DNA from: Blastococcus sp. VKM Ac-2987
GTDB taxonomy: Bacteria > Actinomycetota > Actinomycetes > Mycobacteriales > Geodermatophilaceae
Direction of reading: 5' to 3'
Assembly (NCBI RefSeq): GCF_026967805.1
Contig: NZ_JAPVBG010000005.1
Span: forward strand, 1-64,000
DNA length: 64,000 nucleotides
This document shows positions 45,763 to 52,923 of the stretch, piece by piece (position 1 is the stretch's first letter; the number at the start of each line of letters is the position of its first letter). A program made the position numbers and the translations under genes. The notes under the pieces were generated by a model. It did no database searches, was not told the origin of the DNA, and saw only the letters and a list, made by a program, of their open reading frames with translations.

Positions 45763-47361
45763 TCAGTCGCGGAAGACCTCGATGTCGGCGCCCATCTCCA
45801 CGAGCCGCTCGTAGAGCTGCTCGTAGCCGCGGGCGATGATGTCGACGTTGCGCAGCACCGAGGTGCCCTTGGCCGCCAGCATGGCCAGCAGGATGCAGAC
45901 GGCCGGTCGCAGCGCCGGCGGGCAGACGACCTCGGCGCTCGACCACCGCGTGGGGCCGGTGACCAGCACGCGGTGCGGGTCGAGCAGCCGGACGTCGGCG
46001 CCCAGCCGGGTGAGGTCGGAGAGGTGGATCGCCCGGTTGTCGTAGACCCAGTCGTGGATCAGCGTCGAGCCCTGGGCCTGTGCGGCGATCACCGCGAAGA
46101 ACGGCAGGTTGTCGATGTTCAGGCCGGGGAACGGCATCGGGTGCACCTTGTCGATGGGCGCCTTCAGCTCCGACGGGTGGATGGTGACGTCGGCCAGCCG
46201 GGTGTGCCCGTTCTCGGCCAGGTACTCCGGGGACAGTTCGTAGCGCAGGCCCATCTCGGCCAGCACCGCCAGCTCGACCTCGAGGAACTCCACCGGCGCC
46301 CGCGCCACCGTCAGCTCCGACCCCGTGACGATGCCCGCGGTGAGCAGGCTCATCGCCTCCACGGGGTCCTCGCTGATCGTGTAGTCGACGTCGGCGTCCA
46401 GCACCGGGCGGCCGTGCACGACCAGGGTGGTGGAGCCCAAACCCTCGACCCCGACGCCGAGCAGCTGCAGGTACAGGCAGAGGTCCTGGACCATGTAGTT
46501 GGAGCTGGCGTTGCGGATGGTCGTCGTGCCGTCGGCGCGGGCCGCGGCCAGCAGGGCGTTCTCGGTGACGGTGTCCCCGCGCTCGGTGAGGACGATGGTG
46601 CGGTCGGCGGCGCCGGGGCCCTGCACGGTCGCCTGGTACTCGCCGGCGTGCGCCTCGATCTCCAGCCCGAAGGGGCGCAGCGCGATCATGTGCGGCTGCA
46701 CGGTGCGCGTGCCGAGGTCGCAGCCGCCGGCGTAGGGCAGCCGGAAGGTGGCCGCCCGGTGCAGCAGCGGGCCCAGGAACATGATGATGCTGCGGGTCCG
46801 GCGGGCCGCGTCGGCGTCGATGCCGTCCAGGTCGAGCTCGTCGGGCACCACGAGCTCGAGGTCGTGGCCCGCCTCGTCCCAGGTGGCCGACACGCCGATC
46901 GAGCGCAGCACGTCGAGGATCCGCTCGACCTCCACGATGCGGGAGACGTTCCGCAGCGTCGTCCGGCCGCGGTTGAGCAGGGCGGCGCAGAGCAGGGCGA
47001 CGGCGGCGTTCTTCGACGACTTCACCGCGACCCTGCCCCGCAGCGGCCGCCCGCCGGTCACCCGCAGGTGCGCGGGACCGGCCGGCCCGAGGCTGATCAG
47101 CTCGCTGTCGAGCGCCCCCGAGAGCCGGCCGAGCAGCTCCAGGGTGAGGTTCTGCCCGCCCTGCTCGATGCGGGCCACCGCGCTCTGGCTCGTGCCGAGA
47201 CGGTCGGCGAGCTGCTGCTGGGTCAGCCCCCGGTGCCGGCGGGCGTCGCGCACGAGGAGGCCGATGCGGTGCGTGGGGCTGGACTCGTGCGCTCTCTGCC
47301 CGTCGGCGGCCCCGAGCGGTCCGGGACCGGTCGGATGGGCGGAGGTCTCGGTGGCCGTCAC
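45763..47361 (-). CDS. HTH-MurA fusion (XRE domain plus enolpyruvyl transferase domain)
   Basis: A 532-residue protein. Residues 33-90 form an XRE helix-turn-helix (GLTQQQLADRLGTSQSAVAR). Residues 100-532 form an EPT domain like MurA, with Lys-Asn in SSKNAA (117-118), the catalytic Cys in GGCDLGTRTVQPHM (Cys214), RSIIMFLGPLL, and an Asp in FPGLNIDNLPF. All main MurA active-site residues seem present, so UDP-GlcNAc enolpyruvyl transfer is possible; a regulatory paralogue is equally possible. GTG start with TACCCT 6 bases upstream and no Shine-Dalgarno. A dyad overlaps the promoter (47373-47388). Confidence 0.88.
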   Translation of the reverse strand: MTATETSAHPTGPGPLGAADGQRAHESSPTHRIGLLVRDARRHRGLTQQQLADRLGTSQSAVARIEQGGQNLTLELLGRLSGALDSELISLGPAGPAHLRVTGGRPLRGRVAVKSSKNAAVALLCAALLNRGRTTLRNVSRIVEVERILDVLRSIGVSATWDEAGHDLELVVPDELDLDGIDADAARRTRSIIMFLGPLLHRAATFRLPYAGGCDLGTRTVQPHMIALRPFGLEIEAHAGEYQATVQGPGAADRTIVLTERGDTVTENALLAAARADGTTTIRNASSNYMVQDLCLYLQLLGVGVEGLGSTTLVVHGRPVLDADVDYTISEDPVEAMSLLTAGIVTGSELTVARAPVEFLEVELAVLAEMGLRYELSPEYLAENGHTRLADVTIHPSELKAPIDKVHPMPFPGLNIDNLPFFAVIAAQAQGSTLIHDWVYDNRAIHLSDLTRLGADVRLLDPHRVLVTGPTRWSSAEVVCPPALRPAVCILLAMLAAKGTSVLRNVDIIARGYEQLYERLVEMGADIEVFRD

Positions 47362-47367
47362 CTCGGC

Positions 47368-47373
47368 AGGGTA
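47368..47373 (-). promoter_or_regulatory. Candidate -10 (leaderless) of the HTH-MurA gene
   Basis: On the minus strand TACCCT (TANNNT) is followed by 6 bases and the GTG start. No Shine-Dalgarno is present. Confidence 0.45.
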
Positions 47374-47388
47374 TCTCCCATGTGAGAT
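47373..47388. promoter_or_regulatory. Inverted repeat at the HTH-MurA promoter
   Basis: ATCTC-N6-GAGAT overlaps the last base of the candidate -10 and lies just upstream of it. Its position suits self-repression by the HTH domain of the encoded protein. Confidence 0.45.
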
Positions 47389-47435
47389 GCGGCAGCACCG
47401 TCACGCCGTCGTGGCGTGGCGGAACCGGGGACCGC

Positions 47436-47660
47436 TCAGACCGGGAGCCCGCGGTCGGTCCTCCGGCCGAGCGTGTCGACGTGGAGCACGGCGTAGAGCG
47501 GGCAGAACCCGACCGCCGCGGTGCCGAGCATGATCGCCGCCAGGATCCACAGCACGATGCCGACGGCCGACGTGGCCCCGGCCAGCAAGGCGCCGGCGAC
47601 GGCCGCCACGCCGACCAGGGTGCGGATGATGCGGTCGACCGTTCCCATGTTGCGCTTCAT
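47436..47660 (-). CDS. DUF2892-type small membrane protein
   Basis: A 74-residue protein with two membrane helices (LVGVAAVAGALLAG and GIVLWILAAIMLGTAAV) ending in GFCPLYAVLHVDTLG, the usual signature of the YgaP-C/DUF2892 family. This part is often fused to rhodanese domains; here it stands alone. ATG with GGGAGATC upstream. The function is not known. Confidence 0.82.
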   Translation of the reverse strand: MKRNMGTVDRIIRTLVGVAAVAGALLAGATSAVGIVLWILAAIMLGTAAVGFCPLYAVLHVDTLGRRTDRGLPV

Positions 47661-47866
47661 GATCTCCCTCTCGCCGAGTGTTCCCCCGGTGCCCTGAGGG
47701 TGCCGGCCTCCGCCCGCCCGTGACACGGCCCGACGTCGGCGGGGAGCGCGACGAAGGTCCCGGTGCCTCCGGCCTCCGCGCGACGGAGGTCCCCGCCTCG
47801 TCCGGGCCCTTCGCCGCGGCGGATGCGGCCAGGCCGGCCGGATGGCCGGATGGCCGGACCGCCGGT

Positions 47867-47872
47867 CAGAAT
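47867..47872 (+). promoter_or_regulatory. Candidate -10 (leaderless) of the NAD(P)-binding gene
   Basis: CAGAAT 7 bases before the ATG at 47880, the same layout as at aroC. No Shine-Dalgarno is present. Confidence 0.4.
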
Positions 47873-47879
47873 CAGTGCC

Positions 47880-48626
47880 ATGGACGTCGTCGTCACCGGC
47901 GGCACGGGCCGCCTCGGGCGGCACCTGGTGCCGCAACTGCGGGACGCCGGGCACGAGGTGCGGCAGATGTCGCGCCGCGGCACCGGACCGGGCGGGGTGC
48001 GGGGCGACCTCGCCACGGGGCTCGACCTGGGTCCGGCGCTCGCCGGCGCGGAGGTGGTCGTGCACGCGGCCAGCGATCCCCGCGGCGACCCCTGGGAGGT
48101 CGACGTCGCCGGTACCCGGCGCCTGGTGGAGGCTGTCGACCGGTCCCGGCTGCGGCACCTGCTGTACGTGTCGATCGTCGGTGTGGACCGGGTGCCGCTC
48201 GGCTACTACCGGGCCAAGTACGCCGCCGAGCAGGTGCTGCTCGCCTCCGGGCTGCCGGTCACGCTGGTGCGGATCACCCAGTTCCACGGGTTCGTCGACG
48301 AGCTGCTGGGCATCGCCCGCCGCGGGCCCCTGCTGCCGGTGCCCATGGGCTGGCGGGTGCGCCCGGTCGACGTCGTCGAGGCCGCCGCGCACCTCACCGG
48401 GCTGGCCGCCGCGTCGCCGTCCGGCGGCGTGGTGGAGTTCGCCGGGCCCGAGGAGCACACGGTCGCCGACCTGGCGCGGGCGTGGGCGCAGGTCCGGGCA
48501 CCGAACGCCCGGGTGGTGGCCACCCCGGTGCCGGGCCGGCTCGGCGCGGCGGTGCGCGACGGCGGGGCGCTGCCCGTGCGCGGTGCACGCGGCCGGCGCA
48601 CCTGGGCCGAGCACCTCCGCGGCTGA
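47880..48626 (+). CDS. NAD(P)H-binding (atypical SDR / NmrA-like) protein
   Basis: A 248-residue Rossmann-fold protein starting MDVVVTGGTGRLGRHLV, with the TGGTGRLG nucleotide loop, HAASD, and YVSIVGVD followed by YYRAKYAAE in place of the classical catalytic Tyr/Lys. This is the atypical SDR group that includes NmrA-like sensors and azoreductases. The substrate is unknown. It is a single gene divergent from the DUF2892 gene. Confidence 0.8.
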   Translation: MDVVVTGGTGRLGRHLVPQLRDAGHEVRQMSRRGTGPGGVRGDLATGLDLGPALAGAEVVVHAASDPRGDPWEVDVAGTRRLVEAVDRSRLRHLLYVSIVGVDRVPLGYYRAKYAAEQVLLASGLPVTLVRITQFHGFVDELLGIARRGPLLPVPMGWRVRPVDVVEAAAHLTGLAAASPSGGVVEFAGPEEHTVADLARAWAQVRAPNARVVATPVPGRLGAAVRDGGALPVRGARGRRTWAEHLRG

Positions 48627-48733
48627 GGACCCCGGACGGGCCGGACCGCAGCGTTCCTGCCAGTCCCCGGCACAGGTGCGCCAGGCCGGGTGCGGTGTCG
48701 GGAAACCGCCGGTGTCCCGTCGGCGGCCCGCCC

Positions 48734-48739
48734 TAGGGT
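48734..48739 (+). promoter_or_regulatory. Candidate -10 (leaderless) of the EamA gene
   Basis: TAGGGT lies 6 bases before the GTG at 48746, with no Shine-Dalgarno between them. Confidence 0.45.
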
Positions 48740-48745
48740 CCGCTC

Positions 48746-49687
48746 GTGACCACCCCCGAGGCGGCCGCTCCCGGCGGCCGCACGCTCCTCGCCGTCGCCG
48801 TCACCGTGCTCGCCTGGGCCTCGGCCTTCGTCGGCATCCGCGCCGTCGGGGAGGACCTCTCGCCCGGCGCCCTGGCGCTGGGCCGGCTGCTCGTCGGCAC
48901 GCTCGTGCTGGGCCTGCTGGTCGCCCGCCGGGGATGGGTGCGGCCCGCGGCGCAGGACTGGCGACTGCTGGCGATCTGCGGTATCGGCTGGTTCGCCGTG
49001 TACAACGTGGCGCTCAACGCCGCGGAGCAGCACCTCGACGCCGGGACGACGGCGATGCTGGTCAACATCGGGCCGATCCTCATCGCCGTCTTCGCCGGGC
49101 TGTGGCTCGGCGAGGGGTTCCCGCGCTGGCTGGTGGTCGGGATAGCCGTCGCGTTCGGCGGCGTGCTGCTGATCGGCGCCGCGACGCGGGGCGCCGAGGC
49201 CGACCTGGCCGGCGTCGTGCTGTGCGTCGTCGCCGCGGTCACCTACGCCGTCGGCGTGGTCGCCCAGAAGCCGCTGCTGCGCCGTCTGCCCGGGCTCCAG
49301 GTGACCTTCACCGCCTGCGCGATCGGGGCGCTGTGCTGCCTGCCGTGGGCCGGTGCCCTGGTGGCCGACCTGGGCCGCGCGCCGGCGGCCTCGGTGGTCG
49401 GCATGGTCTACCTGGGCGTCGTCCCGACGGCGCTGGCGTTCAGCACCTGGGCCTACGCGCTGTCCCGGATGGACGCCGGCCGGCTCGGCGTCACCACCTA
49501 CCTGGTGCCACCGCTGGTCATCGTGCTCGGCTGGCTGCTGCTGGCGGAGACGCCGCCGGCGCTGGCGCTGGCCGGGGGAGCGGTGTGCCTGGCCGGGGTG
49601 GCGGTGTCGCGGCGGCGGCCCCGGCGGCCGCTCGTCCCGGCGGCCGGTGCGCCACCGGCCCCGGCCGGGGCCGCCGACCCGAGGTGA
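48746..49687 (+). CDS. EamA-family (DMT) transporter
   Basis: A 313-residue membrane protein with about ten helices in two EamA repeats: TM1 LAVAVTVLAWASAFVGIRAV begins the first and the second starts near residue 155 (LAGVVLCVVAAVTYAVGVVA). This is the drug/metabolite exporter superfamily. A Pro/Ala-rich tail ([14 protein letters not shown]) ends it. The substrate is unknown. Confidence 0.88.
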   Translation: MTTPEAAAPGGRTLLAVAVTVLAWASAFVGIRAVGEDLSPGALALGRLLVGTLVLGLLVARRGWVRPAAQDWRLLAICGIGWFAVYNVALNAAEQHLDAGTTAMLVNIGPILIAVFAGLWLGEGFPRWLVVGIAVAFGGVLLIGAATRGAEADLAGVVLCVVAAVTYAVGVVAQKPLLRRLPGLQVTFTACAIGALCCLPWAGALVADLGRAPAASVVGMVYLGVVPTALAFSTWAYALSRMDAGRLGVTTYLVPPLVIVLGWLLLAETPPALALAGGAVCLAGVAVSRRRPRRPLVPAAGAPPAPAGAADPR

Positions 49688-49773
49688 CCGCGGACCGGAC
49701 GCCGGGGGAGGGCGGACGCGGATCGACGACCGGGTGTGCAGGACGCCGGGGCGATGGGGTAGGCACGCACCGG

Positions 49774-49790
49774 GGTCATCGCCGATGACC
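49774..49790. promoter_or_regulatory. Dyad upstream of the nitroreductase gene
   Basis: GGTCATCG-C-CGATGACC: a perfect 8-1-8 inverted repeat ending 26 bases before the GTG at 49817. It does not match the DosR box known for mycobacterial acg. Probably an operator for a regulator outside the window. Confidence 0.5.
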
Positions 49791-49816
49791 GTCCGAGGCG
49801 ACCGGCCGGGAGGTTC

Positions 49817-50842
49817 GTGGTGGAGGAGCAGGACTGGGCGCAGGTGGTGGCGGCGGCCACGCGGGCGCCGTCGATCCACAACACGCAGCCGTGGCGGTTC
49901 GTGGCCCGGCCCGACCGGCTCGAGCTGTTCCTCGACCCGGACCGTGCGCTGCCGGTGCTGGACCCCAGCGCGCGGCAGCAGGTCATCAGTTGCGGCACCG
50001 CTCTGGAGTTCGCGGTGGTCGCGCTCGCCGCCCGGGGGTGGGAGGCCGAGGTCGAGGAGCTGCCCGACGCCGCCGAGCCCACCCACCTGGCGGGCGTCCG
50101 GATCACTCCGGGGGGCGAGCCCTCCGCCGATGACCGGGCGCTGGCCGCGGCGATCGACCACCGGCACACCGTGCGTGCGCCGTTCGAGGCGCGCACCGTG
50201 CCCGACGACCTGGTGCAGCGGCTGCAGGCCGGGGCCCGTGCCTTCGGGACCTGGCTGAAGCCGATCACGCGCTCGGAGGAGGAGGTCGCCACGGTGTTCC
50301 TCATCTCCCGGGCCGAGGAGATGGAGCAGGGTGATCCCGCCTACCTCGCCGAGCTGGAGGGGTGGCTGCGCACCGACCCGACCGCCGTGGACGGGGTGCC
50401 GATCGGCGCGGTGCCGAGCGGGGACCCCCACGAGCGGGCCTCGAACTGGCTGATCCGGGACTTCGTCGCCGGTCAGCGGGAGCAGCACGCGTTCCGGGCC
50501 GCCGGCGACCCCGCCGCCCCGCCGCCGGAGGTGGAGCGCCCGGCCGTCGTTCTGATGGGCACCGATGGCGACGACCGCGCCGCCTGGCTGCGGTCGGGGC
50601 GGGCGCTGGGCCGCGTGCTGCTGCAGCTCACCTCGGCCGGCCTGGTCGCCTCCCCGCTCACCCAGGCGCTCGACTGGCCGGCCACCCGCACCCGGATGCA
50701 GTCCCGGCTGTCGCTGGTCGGGCACCCGCAGATGCTGCTGCGCCTGGGCTACCCGCGGCAGCCGGAGCCGGACGCGCCGCCTCCCGCGGTCAGCGGCCGG
50801 CGGCCCGTGGGCGATGTGCTGCGCTTCGAGCCCGCCGGCTGA
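49817..50842 (+). CDS. Acg-type nitroreductase family protein
   Basis: A 341-residue protein with the FMN-binding start ATRAPSIHNTQPWRF and the two-lobed nitroreductase layout. It resembles mycobacterial Acg (Rv2032), in which a lid covers the FMN so that it may store rather than turn over flavin. The GTG at 49817 is preceded by GGGAGG; a second GTG follows at 49820. It is convergent with the DUF998 gene, with only 15 bases between the two stops. Confidence 0.82.
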   Translation: MVEEQDWAQVVAAATRAPSIHNTQPWRFVARPDRLELFLDPDRALPVLDPSARQQVISCGTALEFAVVALAARGWEAEVEELPDAAEPTHLAGVRITPGGEPSADDRALAAAIDHRHTVRAPFEARTVPDDLVQRLQAGARAFGTWLKPITRSEEEVATVFLISRAEEMEQGDPAYLAELEGWLRTDPTAVDGVPIGAVPSGDPHERASNWLIRDFVAGQREQHAFRAAGDPAAPPPEVERPAVVLMGTDGDDRAAWLRSGRALGRVLLQLTSAGLVASPLTQALDWPATRTRMQSRLSLVGHPQMLLRLGYPRQPEPDAPPPAVSGRRPVGDVLRFEPAG

Positions 50843-50857
50843 CCCGCGCGGCGCCGG

Positions 50858-51670
50858 TCACCGCCGGCGGACGGGCGCCCACGGGTCCTCCGGGTCGACG
50901 TCCCCCGCTCCGGGCTCCCCGGTGCGGGCGGCGTCGGCGGGGGTGCCCGGAGCGCCGGACGCCGTCGCCCCGCCGGCGGCGGCCTCCAGCGCGGCGTCCC
51001 GGGCGCGGACCTCCTCGGACCGGCGGGCCTGCTCCCGGTCGCGCTCGGCCCGCATCGACGAGTCCGCGGGCGCCGCGTCCCCGCGGCGGGCCAGCCACCC
51101 GAGGACGCCGCCGGTCAGCGCGAGGCCGATCGGCAGCGGGTAGGCGGCGGCGCGCTCCGTGCCGCCCTCGCCGAGGAAGCCGGTGACGCCGGTCAGGAAG
51201 AAGATGGTCGCTGCGGTGGCCACCATGCCGAGCAGGACGACGATCGTGCCCACCGCCTCGGACCGGGGCCGGACGGCGTAGGCCAGCGTGACCAGGCCCA
51301 GCCCGCCACCCACCAGGTACAGGACGGCGCCGACGGCGTGCAGCGTGCTGTTGGTGTCGGTGGGGAACACCCCGACCAGCAGCACCCCCAGCGCGGCCGC
51401 GCCCAGCAGCACCGGCACCGCCCGGCCCGCGCTCCCGCGCAGCGCCGGCCGCAGCAGCAGGGCCCCGCCCAGGATGAGTGCCGCCTGCACCACGAAGGAC
51501 GCGTTCATCAGCTGCCGGGCCGCGGAGTCGCCCGCCCCCAGGGCGCTGATGACGTCGTCGACGCGCGAGTAGGGGCCGGCGTAGCGGGCCTGGGCGACGG
51601 CCTCCACGACGAAGAACTGCAGGGTCAGCACCCAGGTCAGGGCGCCCCAGCGGAGGCGGTTCGGGGTCAC
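50858..51670 (-). CDS. DUF998 family membrane protein
   Basis: A 270-residue protein with about six membrane helices (for example ALTWVLTLQFFVVEAV and GAVLYLVGGGLGLVTLAYAV) and the DUF998 motifs SRVDDVISALG and GVFPTDTNSTLHAVGA. The last 70 residues are hydrophilic and Ala/Arg/Glu-rich. The GTG at 51670 overlaps the next gene's stop by 4 bases; an ATG at 51679 is also possible. Function unknown. Confidence 0.78.
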   Translation of the reverse strand: MTPNRLRWGALTWVLTLQFFVVEAVAQARYAGPYSRVDDVISALGAGDSAARQLMNASFVVQAALILGGALLLRPALRGSAGRAVPVLLGAAALGVLLVGVFPTDTNSTLHAVGAVLYLVGGGLGLVTLAYAVRPRSEAVGTIVVLLGMVATAATIFFLTGVTGFLGEGGTERAAAYPLPIGLALTGGVLGWLARRGDAAPADSSMRAERDREQARRSEEVRARDAALEAAAGGATASGAPGTPADAARTGEPGAGDVDPEDPWAPVRRR

Positions 51671-52107
51671 GCCCGCCATGATCCCAGGCGGTTCCGGCCC
51701 GCCCGGGCGAGGACCGCGGCGTACTGGCCCGCCGACAGCCAGGACGGGTTGCTGCCGGCGGGCATGCGGACGACCTCGGCGCCGGCGAACGCCGGATCGG
51801 TGAGCAGCTCCGCCCGGGGGACCGGCTCGTCGAGCAGCCGCACGCGGACGGCGACGGATGGCCCGCCCGGCGCGTCGTCGACGTGGTCGGCCAGGGTCCC
51901 GACGGCGTGCACGCCCGGGCGCTGCCGGCCGCTGAGCCACAGCAGGCACGGTCGTCCCGGCGCCAGGAGGCCCAGCCGGTAGGAGGGGCGGAGGCACCGG
52001 GTGAGCAGCCGCTCCTCCCCGGCACCCCAGCCGGGGAGGAGCGCCTCGGGCGGGGCGGCGGTCTTGAGCACCCAGCAGGCGACGTCGTCCGCGGTCAGCC
52101 GTGCCAC
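51667..52107 (-). CDS. EVE/PUA-like domain protein
   Basis: A 146-residue protein. DDVACWVLKTAAP at the N-terminus, PCLLWLSGRQRPGVHAVGTL in the middle and GSNPSWLSAGQYAAVL at the end resemble the EVE (PUA-like) fold, which often binds modified bases. The assignment is by eye only. GTG start; cotranscribed with the DUF998 gene through a 4-base overlap. Confidence 0.62.
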   Translation of the reverse strand: MARLTADDVACWVLKTAAPPEALLPGWGAGEERLLTRCLRPSYRLGLLAPGRPCLLWLSGRQRPGVHAVGTLADHVDDAPGGPSVAVRVRLLDEPVPRAELLTDPAFAGAEVVRMPAGSNPSWLSAGQYAAVLARAGRNRLGSWRA

Positions 52108-52182
52108 GCCGTCAGCTCCCCGCGCGCCGGGAGTGCGCTCCCGCCGCGCGCGGGCCGGGAGCGCACCACCGGAGCGCCGTGC

Positions 52183-52380
52183 TCAGTCGGTGGCCGAGTG
52201 CAGCTCGGCGCCGGCGGGATCGGCGTCGTCGGACCCGACCGCCTGGCGCTCCTGCTCGGTGCGGTGCTCGAGCGCCTCGTCGCTGAGGTGCGGGTCCTTC
52301 GCGTGCTCCTGCCGGTCGCGGGGCGCCGACTCCTGCGGCTGCATCACGTCGTCGAGGGTGGGGCGGTCGGGCTCGGTCAT
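52183..52380 (-). CDS. Small acidic hypothetical protein
   Basis: A 65-residue very hydrophilic, Asp/Glu-rich protein (MTEPDRPTLDDVMQPQE at the start) with no hydrophobic core, likely disordered. ATG with GGAGG upstream. I do not recognise the family. Short polar proteins of this type are common in actinomycetes. Confidence 0.6.
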   Translation of the reverse strand: MTEPDRPTLDDVMQPQESAPRDRQEHAKDPHLSDEALEHRTEQERQAVGSDDADPAGAELHSATD

Positions 52381-52459
52381 CGTGGCGTCCTCCGGCTCTG
52401 TCGGGATGCGGTCGGCAGGAGCCATAGCCGCGACCCGCCGCGGCTAACCGGGACGACGA

Positions 52460-52810
52460 TCACCTCGGCTCCAACCGCGACGCCGGCAGCCACGTCTCGA
52501 CCAGCGCCGCGCCGTGCGGGCCGGGGAGCGCGTACGTGACGCGGCCCTGCCAGCCGCCGTCCCGCTGCTGCCACTCCACGAGCAGACCGGGCCAGGTGCC
52601 CGGTGCCTCCGGCGGGTCGTGGACCCAGCAGTGCCGGCCGGCGCCGGTGCTCCCGCCCACCGGCCGGCCCGGCGCGGCGGTGAGCGGCGGGGGCTCGGGC
52701 AGCGGCGGCTCGGGCAGCGGCGGGCGGGGGAGCTGCGCACCGACCCCCGACTCCGCCGCCCGCTCGCCGAGCGACCGGCCGCCGCGCCCCCGGTGCATCC
52801 CGCCTGCCAT
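52460..52810 (-). CDS. Actinobacterial hypothetical protein
   Basis: A 116-residue protein. The first half is Pro/Arg-rich and low in complexity, with the short repeat PLPEPPLPEPP. The second half, HCWVHDPPEAPGTWPGLLVE followed by WLPASRLEPR, is a compact domain of a type found in many actinomycetes without known role. ATG start; a later ATG (five codons in) is possible. Confidence 0.6.
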   Translation of the reverse strand: MAGGMHRGRGGRSLGERAAESGVGAQLPRPPLPEPPLPEPPPLTAAPGRPVGGSTGAGRHCWVHDPPEAPGTWPGLLVEWQQRDGGWQGRVTYALPGPHGAALVETWLPASRLEPR

Positions 52811-52876
52811 GCACCGAGTCTCGCACGGCGGTCGAACACGCGTTCGACGAAACCCCGTCGTGCCTGGAGACGGCAG

Positions 52877-52908
52877 CGGGCGCCCTCCGCGCGTGCGGAG
52901 AGCGCCCG
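52877..52908 (-). terminator. Terminator of the 5'-nucleotidase gene
   Basis: CGGGCGCCCTCCGC (52877-52890), loop GCGT, then GCGGAGAGCGCCCG (52895-52908): a 14-bp stem with one mismatch, 16 bases after the stop on the minus strand. Confidence 0.7.
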
Positions 52909-52923
52909 TGCCGGGTGGCGGGG

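Noticed and set aside
44860..47385. 841-codon plus-strand frame
   Set aside because: It crosses the SDR in another frame and runs antisense to the HTH-MurA gene, through the palindrome; no domain is recognisable.
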